A stretch of 64,000 nucleotides of DNA from Myxococcales bacterium (GTDB lineage Bacteria; Myxococcota_A; Bradymonadia; UBA7976; UBA1532): positions 372,001 through 436,000 of the forward strand of contig JACKDP010000005.1 in the NCBI GenBank assembly GCA_020633435.1. The letters run 5' to 3'. The notes below the pieces were generated by a model that was not told where the DNA came from, made no database searches, and saw nothing but the letters and a program-made list of their open reading frames with translations. A program made the position numbers and the translations under genes. Positions within the stretch are counted from its first letter, which is position 1. Each line of letters starts with the position of its first letter. Shown here piece after piece: positions 53,938 to 62,965 of the stretch.

Positions 53938-54921
53938 GTGCCGGGCAAATCGACGCTGCGCTGCGAGGACGTCGCCGACGATCTCGTGCTCCTGCTGGAT
54001 GGCGCGCTCAGCGCGTGGCGCGCCGAGGCCGTCAACGGCCACCTGCGGGGCTGCCGCCGCTGCAGCCGCTTCTACTCCTCGCTGCGGGCCCAGCTCGTGC
54101 TGCACCAGTGGGCGGCGGACGAGGCGTTCGAGTTCGACGACGCGGACGCCTGCCGGCCCGAGGATCTGCCGGATTTCGCTCGTCTTTCCGCGCGGTTGCA
54201 GGTGGCCGACATGGCCCGGCTGGGCCAGCTCCTCTACGCCATCCTGAAGGCCGAGTTCCTGCACGACCACGGCGCCGGCCTGGCCGCCCAGCAGGCCCCC
54301 ATCGCCGATCCGCGGGCCGAGCGGCGGCGCGGGGCCGATCTGGTGGACGAGCTGCGCGACTGGCACGACGCCGATCAGGTGGACGGGGTGGATCTGCGGG
54401 ACGTCGCGCGCCGCATCGCGCCGCGCCCGGCCGAGGAGGATCGGCTGGAGGCCCTCATCCAGGGGATGGCCGTGGTGGCCCGGCTGGCCCCCGAGCTGGC
54501 GGACGCCGCGCGCTACTACCAGGCCATCGCCCATGTGAAGGCGGGGCGCAGCCGGGAGGCCGTGGGCCTGCTGGAGGCGGTGGTGGCCGGGGGCTCGCCC
54601 CTGGTGCGCATCGCGCGCATCTGCCTCGCGACGCTGCCGGCCATGATGGAGAACCGCCCCGACGACTCCATCGCCGCGCTGGAGGCCTGCCTCGCCGGGG
54701 ACGCCACCGACGCCATCGTGCTCTTCAACCTGGCGAAGGCGCACTTCCTCCAGGCGGGCGGGCAGCTCACGCCGGCGGTGGTCGACCATGTGGCGCGGGC
54801 GCGGGGGGTGGATCCGGCGATGGTGGCGGCGCAGCTCGGCCAGGCGGGGGAGGCGGGGCTGCGCGAGGCGCTGGCCGCCGCGGATCAGCGGACGAGCACC
54901 CGGACGTCTTCGAGCAGCTGA
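53938..54921 (+). CDS. Zinc-finger (zf-HC2-like) protein with TPR-like helices
   Basis: The 327-residue product starts at a GTG. The N-terminus has CEDVADDLVLLLDG and HLRGCRRC, the pattern of anti-sigma-factor zinc fingers (zf-HC2). The remainder is helical (YYQAIAHVKAGRSREAVGLLE and similar, TPR-like), and no membrane segment is visible. It is divergent from the kinase across 115 bases, so joint regulation or function is plausible. It overlaps the end of the convergent lipoprotein gene by 37 bases. Confidence 0.7.
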   Translation: MPGKSTLRCEDVADDLVLLLDGALSAWRAEAVNGHLRGCRRCSRFYSSLRAQLVLHQWAADEAFEFDDADACRPEDLPDFARLSARLQVADMARLGQLLYAILKAEFLHDHGAGLAAQQAPIADPRAERRRGADLVDELRDWHDADQVDGVDLRDVARRIAPRPAEEDRLEALIQGMAVVARLAPELADAARYYQAIAHVKAGRSREAVGLLEAVVAGGSPLVRIARICLATLPAMMENRPDDSIAALEACLAGDATDAIVLFNLAKAHFLQAGGQLTPAVVDHVARARGVDPAMVAAQLGQAGEAGLREALAAADQRTSTRTSSSS

Positions 54922-55622
54922 CCGGCCAGGCGGGCGGTGCCCGGGGGATCCCCGGGGCGCACGGCCCGCAGCCAGGTGTTGGCCACCTGCCGGCCGCGGC
55001 GGCGCGAGTGGGGATCCAGCGGGCTGATGCGGATGAAGCGGACGGCGCCGCGGGTGACGGCGGCCGCCTCGATGATGCCGCGGGGCAGGCGGCGGTGCAC
55101 GACGGCCACGGCGGGCACCGACTCGTCGCCGCTGAAGAAGAGCAGATCGCCCTCCTTGATGCCGCCCTCCCGGCGCGGGATGGAGCGGCCCCGCAGGGAC
55201 AGCAGGTCGTCGACGGGGCCGATGCCGGGCACGCCGGCGAAGGCGCCGCGCACCAGCGTCACGTCGTCCGCCCGCCGCCCCTCGAGCTGGGTCTTGCCCT
55301 CCATCGCCCGCAGCTTCGCGCCGACGGGGTGGCCGGCGGGGCCGCCCTCCTGGGTCACCTGGGGGGTGTAGCCGTCGTCGACCGGAGGCAGATCGTCGAG
55401 GGGCTCCTCGCCACCCTGCTGGGCGGCGTACGGGTCGGCCGGCGTATAGGCCGGGCCGCCGTAGGGATCCTCGATGGGCGCGGGGGGCGTGTAGCCGGCC
55501 CGGGGCGTCGGGTTGAGGCCCACCAGCAGCAGGTGCGGCGCGGGGGCCAGGTCCGACGCGCGCTCGACCCCCGCACAGCCCGTGAGGAGCGCCAGCGCCA
55601 GCAGGGGGAGGCGTGCGTTCAC
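54885..55622 (-). CDS. Lipoprotein with an NlpC/P60-like domain lacking the catalytic Cys
   Basis: The GTG at 55622 gives a 245-residue lipoprotein (lipobox LLTGC). A Pro/Tyr-rich linker precedes a C-terminal domain in which GDLLFF and AVVHRRLPRGIIEAA resemble the NlpC/P60 core. The segment RRADDVTLVRGAFAGV aligns with the usual DDCSGFVRxxY part with Val in the Cys position. If right, the domain cannot cleave peptidoglycan. The alignment is weak, and an ATG at 55658 is a possible alternative start without a good signal peptide. Confidence 0.55.
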   Translation of the reverse strand: MNARLPLLALALLTGCAGVERASDLAPAPHLLLVGLNPTPRAGYTPPAPIEDPYGGPAYTPADPYAAQQGGEEPLDDLPPVDDGYTPQVTQEGGPAGHPVGAKLRAMEGKTQLEGRRADDVTLVRGAFAGVPGIGPVDDLLSLRGRSIPRREGGIKEGDLLFFSGDESVPAVAVVHRRLPRGIIEAAAVTRGAVRFIRISPLDPHSRRRGRQVANTWLRAVRPGDPPGTARLAGQLLEDVRVLVR

Positions 55623-55706
55623 GGCGGCGATGTTGGCCCAGCCAGCGCGGCGGGGCAAATTTCTGGCCGCGAGGGGGCCGCGGGCCCCGCCCGGGCGCCG
55701 ACGCGG

Positions 55707-55735
55707 TTGACCTCGGGGGGGTGTCTGTCTAGCCT
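55707..55735 (+). promoter_or_regulatory. Promoter of ribA
   Basis: TTGACC (55707-55712), 17-base spacer, TAGCCT (55730-55735), 30 bases before the ATG. It uses the same -35 as the PilZ-gene promoter. There is no room for an FMN riboswitch. Confidence 0.6.
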
Positions 55736-55765
55736 GCGCGCTCGCCGCCGGCCCCAGGAGCCGCC

Positions 55766-56359
55766 ATGGATCACGCGCCCTTCTTCGCCCGCACCACCCT
55801 GCCCACCGTCCACGGGGACTTCGACGTGCGGGTCTTCCTCGACGAGGACAAGGAGCACCTGGCCCTCGGGGTCGGCCCCCTGGACGGCGAGGAGGCGGTC
55901 CTCGTCCGGGTGCACTCCGAGTGCCTGACGAGCGAGGTCTTCGGCTCGCTGAAGTGCGACTGCAAGGCCCAGCTCGACCTGGCGCTGGCCGCCATCCAGG
56001 CCGCCGGGCAGGGCGTCGTCCTCTACCTGCGCCAGGAGGGCCGGGGCATCGGCCTGGGCAACAAGATCCGGGCCTACGCGCTGCAGGAGCAGGGGGCTGA
56101 CACGGTGGACGCCAACCGGCTGCTCGGCTTCGAGGACGATCTGCGCCAGTACGGCGTGGCGGCCCAGATGCTCGCGGCCCTCGGCGTGCGCTCGGTGCGC
56201 CTGCTGACGAACAACCCCGAGAAGCTCGACGGGCTGGCGCAGGCGGGGGTGAACGTGGTCGGGCGGGTGCCGGCCGTGGCCGGCGAGAACGACGTCAACC
56301 GGGGCTACCTGGAGACGAAGCGGCGCCGCATGGGCCACCTGCTCGACCCCACCGACTGA
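55766..56359 (+). CDS. ribA: GTP cyclohydrolase II
   Basis: RibA opens GTP to start riboflavin synthesis. The 197-residue product has the zinc cysteines in SECLTSEVFGSLKCDC, the QEGRGIGLGNKI motif and TNNPEKLDGL near the end, all as in active enzymes. It is a stand-alone enzyme without the DHBP synthase part (RibB). It is convergent with the second QueD-like gene, and both families act on GTP-derived metabolites. Confidence 0.93.
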   Translation: MDHAPFFARTTLPTVHGDFDVRVFLDEDKEHLALGVGPLDGEEAVLVRVHSECLTSEVFGSLKCDCKAQLDLALAAIQAAGQGVVLYLRQEGRGIGLGNKIRAYALQEQGADTVDANRLLGFEDDLRQYGVAAQMLAALGVRSVRLLTNNPEKLDGLAQAGVNVVGRVPAVAGENDVNRGYLETKRRRMGHLLDPTD

Positions 56360-56363
56360 GCCC

Positions 56364-56741
56364 TCAGCGCGCCGCGCCCGCCAGGCGGACCTCGACGGGG
56401 GTCTCGCCGCGGTAGGTGGCCCGAAACCGCCGCGTCTCGTGCAGCCGCAGGCTCACGAGGGGCAGGTGCGGGACGAGGAGCTGCCAGAACCAGCCCAGCA
56501 TCACCTCGGCCGTGGGCTGCTCCAGCAGATCGTTGAGGTGGCGGTGATCCACGCGGGCGATGACCTCGCGCTGGACGACGGCCTCGATGACGTCGAAGTC
56601 GGCCACGAAGCCGGTGGCCGGATCCGTGACGCCGCCCACCTCCACCTCGAGCACGTAGTTGTGGCCATGCAGGTGCGGGCCGGCCTCGACGTGCGTGAGC
56701 TGGTGCGAGGCGCAGAACTCGAACTCGACGGTGAGCTGCAC
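56364..56741 (-). CDS. QueD/PTPS-like protein with zinc histidines but no catalytic Cys
   Basis: I chose the GTG at 56741 because longer versions would run through the tRNA-Glu gene. The 125-residue product (FEFCASHQL, HLHGHNYVLEVEV, GFVADFDVIEAV, HRHLNDLLEQPTAEV, LHETRRF) keeps His13, His25 and His27 as zinc ligands. The catalytic Cys position four before HGH is G21; E19 lies nearby. It may be a PTPS relative with a different reaction. It is separated from the tRNA genes by a strong terminator. Confidence 0.8.
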   Translation of the reverse strand: MQLTVEFEFCASHQLTHVEAGPHLHGHNYVLEVEVGGVTDPATGFVADFDVIEAVVQREVIARVDHRHLNDLLEQPTAEVMLGWFWQLLVPHLPLVSLRLHETRRFRATYRGETPVEVRLAGAAR

Positions 56742-56773
56742 GGGGGCTCCGGGGGTGGGGCGGTCCGAAAGAG

Positions 56774-56807
56774 AAAAGGCCTCCGGTCTTTCGACCGGAG
56801 GCCTTTT
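56774..56807 (-). terminator. Strong 15-bp hairpin terminator of the tRNA operon
   Basis: Perfect stem AAAAGGCCTCCGGTC / GACCGGAGGCCTTTT with loop TTTC. On the minus strand the 3' arm runs into CCTTTTCTCTTT, giving a U-rich tail. It also lies just before the QueD-like gene on that strand. Confidence 0.8.
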
Positions 56808-56812
56808 CGGGG

Positions 56813-56884
56813 TGACCCGTACGGGATTTGAACCCGTGTTACCGGCGTGAGAGGCCAGCGTCCTGACCACTAGACGAACGGGCC
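56813..56884 (-). tRNA. tRNA-Glu (anticodon CTC)
   Basis: A 72-base cloverleaf with acceptor GGCCCGT/ACGGGTC (one G-U), anticodon loop CTCTCAC giving CTC, and T-loop GGTTCAAATCC. The discriminator is A and no CCA is encoded. It lies four bases after the tRNA-Gln CCA on the same transcript. Confidence 0.93.
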
Positions 56885-56888
56885 AAAA

Positions 56889-56962
56889 TGGCTCGGGGAC
56901 TAGGATTCGAACCTAGATAGACGGGACCAGAACCCGTAGTCCTGCCATTAGACGATCCCCGA
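56889..56962 (-). tRNA. tRNA-Gln (anticodon CTG)
   Basis: Acceptor TCGGGGA/TCCCCGA, anticodon stem ACGGG/CCCGT with loop TTCTGGT giving CTG, T-loop GGTTCGAATCC, discriminator G and encoded CCA. It is the first gene of the tRNA pair. Confidence 0.93.
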
Positions 56963-57004
56963 TCAACCGGCGGCGCTTGAGGTGCTGCGCGGTCAACGAG
57001 GCGG

Positions 57005-57034
57005 TACACTGCCAGGGTTCGTTCGGGGGGTCAA
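57005..57034 (-). promoter_or_regulatory. Possible promoter of the tRNA pair, with AT-rich UP-like element
   Basis: TTGACC (57029-57034 on the minus strand), 18-base spacer, AGTGTA. Directly upstream is a pyrimidine/AT-rich tract (57035-57055) like the UP elements of stable-RNA promoters. The -10 is poor. Confidence 0.4.
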
Positions 57035-57172
57035 GCGAAAAAAAAGAAAGGAATCGATCGCGGCGTTTTTTCCCCGCCCGATTTTCCCCTGGGGCTTTCG
57101 CGTGCGCGGGTGGTACAGCAGTCGCCGCCAACGCCCGGGTCGGGTATGCTGGCGGCCTTGCGAGGAGGATCG

Positions 57173-59959
57173 ATGGGCGAGCGCACCACCGGCGAGGGGG
57201 TCTTCAGCGGCCCCGCCGGCACCACCCACACCCTGGAGACGGCCATCTACTGTGGCGGCTGCGGCGCCATCTTCGGCGCCCGCCTGCTCGGGGGCATCGA
57301 CGCCGAGGCCGATCCGGCGCTGGTCCGGCGGCTGGTGGAGGGGGGCATCGGCGGCCTGAACCAGGCCGAGTGCGCGGCCTGTGGCTGGCGGACGGCCCCC
57401 GCCGACCCCGTGCTCGTCCACCGCCCGGGGGAGGCCATGTTCCTGGTCCTGCCCGCCAGCATGCGCCACCGCGTCCGCCAGGCGCAGGCCGACGCCCTGC
57501 GGCGCCTGCTGCCGGCGCCCGGCGATCCGCTGCCCGGCTACGCCCTGGCCCTGCGCGTGCTCGCCGAGGACGACCTGCACCTGGCCGCGACGCTGCTGCC
57601 CGACGCCCCCGCGGCCCGGCCGGCCTCGGATCTGCCCTTCACCCCGCCGGGCGCCGCCTGGGAGGAGGCCCCGCGCCGGCCGCTCGACCGGCCGACGCTG
57701 CTGGACGATCCGCTGGCCAGCGCCGACCTCTCCATCGAGCTGCCCGAGGTCGCCCCGGGCGGCCCCGCGACGCTGCTGGAGATCCCCGACGTGCACGACG
57801 GGGCGGGGCCCCTCGACGCCAGCCTCGACGAGCCCGACGCGAGCCTCGACGACGCCGGGCTCGACGACGATCCCCTGGCCAGCCGCGACGTGTCCCTGGA
57901 GGACGTCTCCCTGGACGACGCCTCCGGCAGCGCCCTGACGAGCGTGTCCATCGCCCTGTCCATGGACGAGTCGGACGCGGAGGCCAGCCGCGACGTGTCC
58001 CTCGACGCCATCCTGGCCAGCGCCGAGGAGGCCCCGGCCGACGCGTCGGTGGACGTGTCGGGGGAGGGGCTGCTGGCCGAGATCCTGAGCGCCCGCCCGG
58101 CCGTCTCGCCCCCGACGCCCCCGGCCGAGGCCGCCGCGCCCGCGGCCTGGGAGGCCCTGGAGGACGCCTGGTCCCTCGACGCCGCCCGCCGCGACTCGGA
58201 CGACGACCCGACCCATGTGGTGCACGCCGACGCCGTCGAGCCCCGCCGGCCGGCCGGCCCGCCCTTCGACGCCGGCCGGGCCAGCGAGCGGGGCACCTAC
58301 CTCGATCTGGGCCCCGACGGCGTCGCCGCCGTGGCGCGCCTCGACATGGGCCGGGCGGTGGCCTTCCTCAACGAGGACGCCGAGCTGCGCTTCCAGCTCC
58401 ACGCCACCCCCGAGGGCCCGGTGGTCGGCCTGCTGCTCGTCCACCAGGACGCCAGCGGCGCCACCGACGATCACGTCTTCTGGCCCATCGCCGACGAGAC
58501 GCCCGACGGCGAGGCCCTGCTCGAGCGCCTCGAGGCCGCCTTCGAGGTCAACGTCCGCCTCTACGATCCGGCGGGTGAGGGCCTGGGCCACCGGCGCTTC
58601 CAGGCCCCCCTCGAGTCCAACGTCGGCACCGCGCGCATCGTCCTGCTCGGCGCCGAGGGCGACCGCGCCCTGGCCCGCCGCCTGACGCTCGCCCCCGACT
58701 TCGACCGGGTGGGTCGGCTCCGCCACAACTTCACCGCCGACAGCTTCGCTGACGTGCTGTCGGCCGCCGACGCCCGCCTCGCCCTGGGCATCATCGGCTA
58801 CTGGAGCACCCCCGAGCGCCGCGATTACCTGTTGCGGATCAAGGCCTTCCCCGAGATATGGTTCGAGGCGATGACGCGCCGCGTGCTGCGCCAGGCCCTC
58901 GACTTCGGCCTCGCCATGGAGCCCCACCTGCGGCAGCGCTCCCTGGAGCTGAAGCTGGCCCAGAACTCGGCCGCCCTGCTGCGCCGCTCGCTGGCCAACT
59001 TCGCCGAGGTGAACCTGAACCTGAAGCCGAGCGGCCTCGATCCCCTCGATGTCTGGGACAACTGGGAGGCCCTGCTGGCCCACGCCGAGGAGCTGGACCT
59101 GCGGGTGGACGAGGAGATCGAGGAGCTCGCGGCCCGGGCCATGGAGCGGGCGCGCCAGGCGGCGCAGTCGGTGGTGGAGCCGGCCGAGATCCACCTCGCC
59201 GACGAGTCCATCGAGCTGGAGGAGGTCCTCGAGCTGGGCGACCTGGCCGACGAGGACCTGCTGAGCCTCCTGGGCCGGCCGAACGGGCGGCTGGACGCGA
59301 CGCTGGCGCTGCTGCAGAAGGGCGACGCCATCTACGTGCCCGCCATCTTCGACGCCATCAAGACGATGGGCCGCGACGAGCTGCTCTCGGCGGTGCCGGC
59401 GGCCCTGGCCCTCGGCCCGGCCTTTGAGGCCCACTTCCTCGGGGGCCTGCGCTCCCGGCGGACGAGCCTGCGGCTGGCGGCGGCGCTCTTCCTCTCCGAG
59501 ATCCGCAGCGAGCGGGCGACGGGGCCGCTGCTGGCCCAGGCGTCCGGCGCCCCCGAGACGGAGTGGGCCGTGCTCTCCCGCGCGGCCGCGCGCATGGGCC
59601 GCCGCATCGTGGGGCCCGCGCTCGACCTCGTGAGCGCCGAGGGCGACCCGGGGGATCGCATCGCCTACACCCTGGCCCTGCTGGGGGGCGAGGCCCGCGG
59701 CGCGCTGGCGGCGGCCCGGGATCAGCGCACCGACGCCCGCGTCCGCGCCTGCCTGACGGCCGCCATCGACCGCATGAACGAGGTCAGCTTCGGGGACGCG
59801 GCCGACTTCACGGAGCGCCTGGCCGACGCCTTCGCGGCGGCGGGCCCCGATCTCATCGGCCCCGACTTCGAGGAGGTCCTGGAGTCGGTGGATCTGGGGC
59901 CGGGGGCCAGCATGAGCGACCTCGAGACCGACGTGAACCTCGACGGCCTGGACGAGTAG
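57173..59959 (+). CDS. Large CpXC-type zinc domain protein with acidic middle and HEAT-like end
   Basis: The start at 57173 has GAGGAGG seven bases upstream. The 928-residue protein begins with a CpXC-like domain (YCGGCGAIFGARL near 27, AECAACGW near 67), then a long acidic segment with Asp/Ser/Leu repeats (SLDDAGLDD, RDVSLEDVSLDD; about 170-360). A folded middle domain (about 390-580) and a long Leu/Glu/Ala-rich helical part with HEAT-like repeats follow, to an acidic tail. No signal peptide. The middle domain is not recognised. It is the only gene of its transcript as far as I can see. Confidence 0.75.
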   Translation: MGERTTGEGVFSGPAGTTHTLETAIYCGGCGAIFGARLLGGIDAEADPALVRRLVEGGIGGLNQAECAACGWRTAPADPVLVHRPGEAMFLVLPASMRHRVRQAQADALRRLLPAPGDPLPGYALALRVLAEDDLHLAATLLPDAPAARPASDLPFTPPGAAWEEAPRRPLDRPTLLDDPLASADLSIELPEVAPGGPATLLEIPDVHDGAGPLDASLDEPDASLDDAGLDDDPLASRDVSLEDVSLDDASGSALTSVSIALSMDESDAEASRDVSLDAILASAEEAPADASVDVSGEGLLAEILSARPAVSPPTPPAEAAAPAAWEALEDAWSLDAARRDSDDDPTHVVHADAVEPRRPAGPPFDAGRASERGTYLDLGPDGVAAVARLDMGRAVAFLNEDAELRFQLHATPEGPVVGLLLVHQDASGATDDHVFWPIADETPDGEALLERLEAAFEVNVRLYDPAGEGLGHRRFQAPLESNVGTARIVLLGAEGDRALARRLTLAPDFDRVGRLRHNFTADSFADVLSAADARLALGIIGYWSTPERRDYLLRIKAFPEIWFEAMTRRVLRQALDFGLAMEPHLRQRSLELKLAQNSAALLRRSLANFAEVNLNLKPSGLDPLDVWDNWEALLAHAEELDLRVDEEIEELAARAMERARQAAQSVVEPAEIHLADESIELEEVLELGDLADEDLLSLLGRPNGRLDATLALLQKGDAIYVPAIFDAIKTMGRDELLSAVPAALALGPAFEAHFLGGLRSRRTSLRLAAALFLSEIRSERATGPLLAQASGAPETEWAVLSRAAARMGRRIVGPALDLVSAEGDPGDRIAYTLALLGGEARGALAAARDQRTDARVRACLTAAIDRMNEVSFGDAADFTERLADAFAAAGPDLIGPDFEEVLESVDLGPGASMSDLETDVNLDGLDE

Positions 59960-60100
59960 ACGAAGCGACGAGTCGCCGCGACCACGGCGGGCGCGGGGCC
60001 ATCCTGTGCCTGGACCCCACTTGCGGTGGTCCGGGCCCGGTGGGCGTGCTAGCGTCACCCCCTGGCCGCATCGGCGAGCGCTCGAACAGACGGAGACCCC

Positions 60101-60832
60101 TTGCGCATCGGCATCGTCTCGGACGTGCACGCGAACGTCGAAGCCCTGGAAGCCTGCCTGCAGGCCCTGGACGAGCGTGGCTACGACTACCTGGCCTGCC
60201 TGGGGGACGTCGTGGGCTACGGGGCCCAGCCCAACGAGTGCTGCGCCCTCATCCGCGAGCGCGCCGACGTCACCATCCTGGGCAACCACGACGCCGCCGT
60301 CTGCGGCCGCATGGACTACGGCTACTACCGGCTCATCGCGCGGCAGGCCCTCGACTGGCACGCCCGCCACGTCACCGACGAGAACAAGGCCTGGCTGGCC
60401 TCGCTGCCGTACCAGCACCGGGTGGGGGACGTGGCCTTCTGCCACGGCTCGCCCGTCAACCACGAGGACTTCGAGTACATCTTCTCCCAGGAGCAGATGC
60501 TCGAGCTCGTCAACGCCTACCCGGCCCAGGCCCCGGTGACGTTCATCGGCCACTCGCACCTCTGCCGGGCCTTCGGGTTCTCGGCCACCCAGGTCACCGA
60601 GGTCCTGCGCACGCGCTTCCACCTGGAGCCCGACCGCAAGTACCTCATCACCGTGGGCAGCACCGGGCAGCCCCGCGACTACGACCCCCGCGCCTGCGCC
60701 GGCCTCTACGACACCGAGACGCGGGCCTTCGAGTTCCTGCGGCTCGAGTACGACGTCGAGCAGGCCGCCGCGCGCATCCTCGCCACGGACCTCTCGCCGG
60801 CCTTCGGCAAGCGCCTCCTCCTGGGCATCTAG
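60101..60832 (+). CDS. Calcineurin-like metallophosphoesterase
   Basis: The 243-residue protein has the full metal-site set: SDVHAN, GDVVGYG, LGNHDAA, CHGSP and IGHSHLC. The length and motifs fit bacterial YfcE/diadenosine-tetraphosphatase-like or PP2A-like phosphoesterases; the substrate is unknown. The TTG start is supported by CGGAG upstream and by the motif at residues 4-11. It converges on the beta-propeller gene with a 15-base gap. Confidence 0.9.
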   Translation: MRIGIVSDVHANVEALEACLQALDERGYDYLACLGDVVGYGAQPNECCALIRERADVTILGNHDAAVCGRMDYGYYRLIARQALDWHARHVTDENKAWLASLPYQHRVGDVAFCHGSPVNHEDFEYIFSQEQMLELVNAYPAQAPVTFIGHSHLCRAFGFSATQVTEVLRTRFHLEPDRKYLITVGSTGQPRDYDPRACAGLYDTETRAFEFLRLEYDVEQAAARILATDLSPAFGKRLLLGI

Positions 60833-60847
60833 CCAGGGGATTTCCCT

Positions 60848-62965
60848 TCAGGAACGAGTGCTTGCGCCCTGGACCAGGGCCAGGTGGCCCCCCAGCACGT
60901 ACCGGGCGACGGCGTCGTCCTCGGCGATGATCAGGTCGCCGTCGGGCCAGGCGTGCAGCCAGGCCGGGACGAGCTCGCCGCAGTCGAGCGTCTGGATGAC
61001 GCGGCCCGCGGCCGGATCGACGGCGCGGATGGCGGCCCCCGGGACGAGCAGCACCCCGCGCCGCTGGACGGGGGGCGGGTTGTGCAGGAGCTGGCCCTCG
61101 ACGTCATCACCCCCGAGCGTCCAGGCCACGCGGCCCGTCACCGCGTCGAGGGCCACGACGGCGGCGTCGCGGGTCTTGCAGAGCACCAGGCCGTCCTGCG
61201 CGGACGTGGCGGGGGCCCCGGTGAGCGGCAGCCGGTGGTGGCGCCAGCGCGTCTGCCCGTCCGCCAGGCCGAGGGCCTCCAGGCCGACGCGATCGGGGCC
61301 CCCCGTGGCCTGGACGACGAGATCGCCGACGAGCACGGGGCGCCCGGCCGGCGCGGCGTCGAGGGCCACCCGCCACAGGAGGGTGCCCCGGACGGGATCG
61401 AAGAGGGCGACCAGGGCCCGGCCCTCCGGCTCCTGGATGGACGTCACCACCAGGCCCGCCGGGCAGAGCAGCGGGCCCTGCTCGGGCTCGCCGCGCAGGG
61501 GCAGGACGAACTGCCGGCTGCCGTCGGCCACCCGGATGGCGTGGAGCATGCCGTCCTCGGCCGTCATCCAGGCGAGGGGGCCGTGCAGCGCCGTGTGCAC
61601 CACATGCCCGAACCAGGTGTCGTAGCGCCAGCGGATGGCCCCCCGCCGATCGAGGCCGAAGAGGGTGGAGTCGGAGAGGGCGAGCAGGCCGCCGTCGGCG
61701 CGCCAGGCGGCCCGGAAGTGGCCGTCGTCGCCGGTGCGGGCGCGCCAGCGGACGCGGCCGCTGGCCGGCTCCACCGCCACCAGGCCGCCGTCTCGATCGC
61801 CCATCAGGCCGGGCGAGCTGGCCTCCAGGGGCACGAGCTCGGGCCGGGACCAGCGGGGCCGCCCCGTGGCCGGCTCGATGGCGGTGGCCCCGGCCTGATC
61901 GTGGACGAGCAGGGCGCGCGGGGTGGCCTGGACGTTGATCAGCCCGGGGGCCTCCCGCCGCCAGACCCGGCGCCAGGCCAGGTGCCGCAGCCGCGCCACC
62001 GGCAGGGCCTCGCCATCGGGCGCCGGGGCGGGCGGGCCGATGGGCCGCCAGCCGCGGGGCGGCCGACCGCCCGGCTGGGCCGGACGCCGCAGGGCCTGCT
62101 CCCAGCGGATGAGGCGCAAGAGGGCGCGGCGCCAGCCATCGACCTCCGCGGGGAGGCCCTGCAGGCAGCGCAGGGCCGCCCGGGCCAGCTCGCCCACGTC
62201 GAGGGGCCAGGGGGCGCAGAGCTCATGCTGGGCCGCGTCGACCACCGAGGCCAGCAGGCCGTCATCCGTCCGCCGCAGGACCAGGCGCCGCCCGCCCCGC
62301 GGATCGAGGGCGACGGACTGGACGCCGGGGGGCCAGTCGCGCGTCTGCAGGAGGGCGTCGACGGCCTCCACGAGGGCCTGCCCGACGGTCTGGGCGTCGG
62401 TGTCCTCCACGTCGACGCGCTGGGGTCCCAGGCTCACCACCAGCCGGCCGCCCGCGGAGAGCTCCAGGCGCACCGGGCGGCTGGCCGGGCGGCCGCTGCC
62501 CGCCGGCGCACCGGCGCGCGGGGCCGCCTCGGGCAGCTCGGGGGGCAGGTCGGCCAGGGCCGCCGCGGCCTGGGCCAGGGACCCGGCGAGGGGCGCGTCC
62601 GGGCCGGACGCCGTGGAGAGGGAGGCCCGGCTGGCCTCGGCGACGGAGCGGATGAGGGCCTGGGCCGAGACGGGGTGGTCGTGCAGGAGCACGAGGCCGT
62701 CGGCCGTCGTGAGCCGGGCGATCAGGCGGTCGCCCCGGGCGTCCAGGCAGAGGGCCGACCCGCCCGCCAGGGTGATGGTCACGCGGTCGCGGGCCCCGGA
62801 GGCGAGGGCCAGCAGGGCGCGGCACGCCTGCAGCAGCGTGGGCCAGACGGGCTCCGTGGGCAGGTGCTCGGCCAGGCTCTCCTCGCCGAGGCGCAGCCGC
62901 AGCCGCCCGACCGGCGGTCCCGCCTCGCCCGCCTCCAGGCCCACGCTCACCAGCAGCTCTTCCAT
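60848..62965 (-). CDS. PQQ-type beta-propeller (WD-like) protein
   Basis: The 705-residue protein has no signal peptide, so it should be cytoplasmic. The N-terminal 300 residues are Ala/Leu-rich and unassigned. From about 340 the sequence follows PQQ-like propeller repeats (TAIEPATGRPRWSR, VAVEPASGRVRWRA, VALDAVTGRVAWTLGG), each ending with a Trp strand, as in BamB-like and quinoprotein folds. Cofactor binding is not expected. The role is unknown. Confidence 0.75.
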   Translation of the reverse strand: MEELLVSVGLEAGEAGPPVGRLRLRLGEESLAEHLPTEPVWPTLLQACRALLALASGARDRVTITLAGGSALCLDARGDRLIARLTTADGLVLLHDHPVSAQALIRSVAEASRASLSTASGPDAPLAGSLAQAAAALADLPPELPEAAPRAGAPAGSGRPASRPVRLELSAGGRLVVSLGPQRVDVEDTDAQTVGQALVEAVDALLQTRDWPPGVQSVALDPRGGRRLVLRRTDDGLLASVVDAAQHELCAPWPLDVGELARAALRCLQGLPAEVDGWRRALLRLIRWEQALRRPAQPGGRPPRGWRPIGPPAPAPDGEALPVARLRHLAWRRVWRREAPGLINVQATPRALLVHDQAGATAIEPATGRPRWSRPELVPLEASSPGLMGDRDGGLVAVEPASGRVRWRARTGDDGHFRAAWRADGGLLALSDSTLFGLDRRGAIRWRYDTWFGHVVHTALHGPLAWMTAEDGMLHAIRVADGSRQFVLPLRGEPEQGPLLCPAGLVVTSIQEPEGRALVALFDPVRGTLLWRVALDAAPAGRPVLVGDLVVQATGGPDRVGLEALGLADGQTRWRHHRLPLTGAPATSAQDGLVLCKTRDAAVVALDAVTGRVAWTLGGDDVEGQLLHNPPPVQRRGVLLVPGAAIRAVDPAAGRVIQTLDCGELVPAWLHAWPDGDLIIAEDDAVARYVLGGHLALVQGASTRS

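Noticed and set aside
56742..56870. Longer N-terminus of the second QueD-like protein
   Set aside because: It would be translated from the tRNA-Glu gene and through the terminator, and the family starts near the GTG at 56741.
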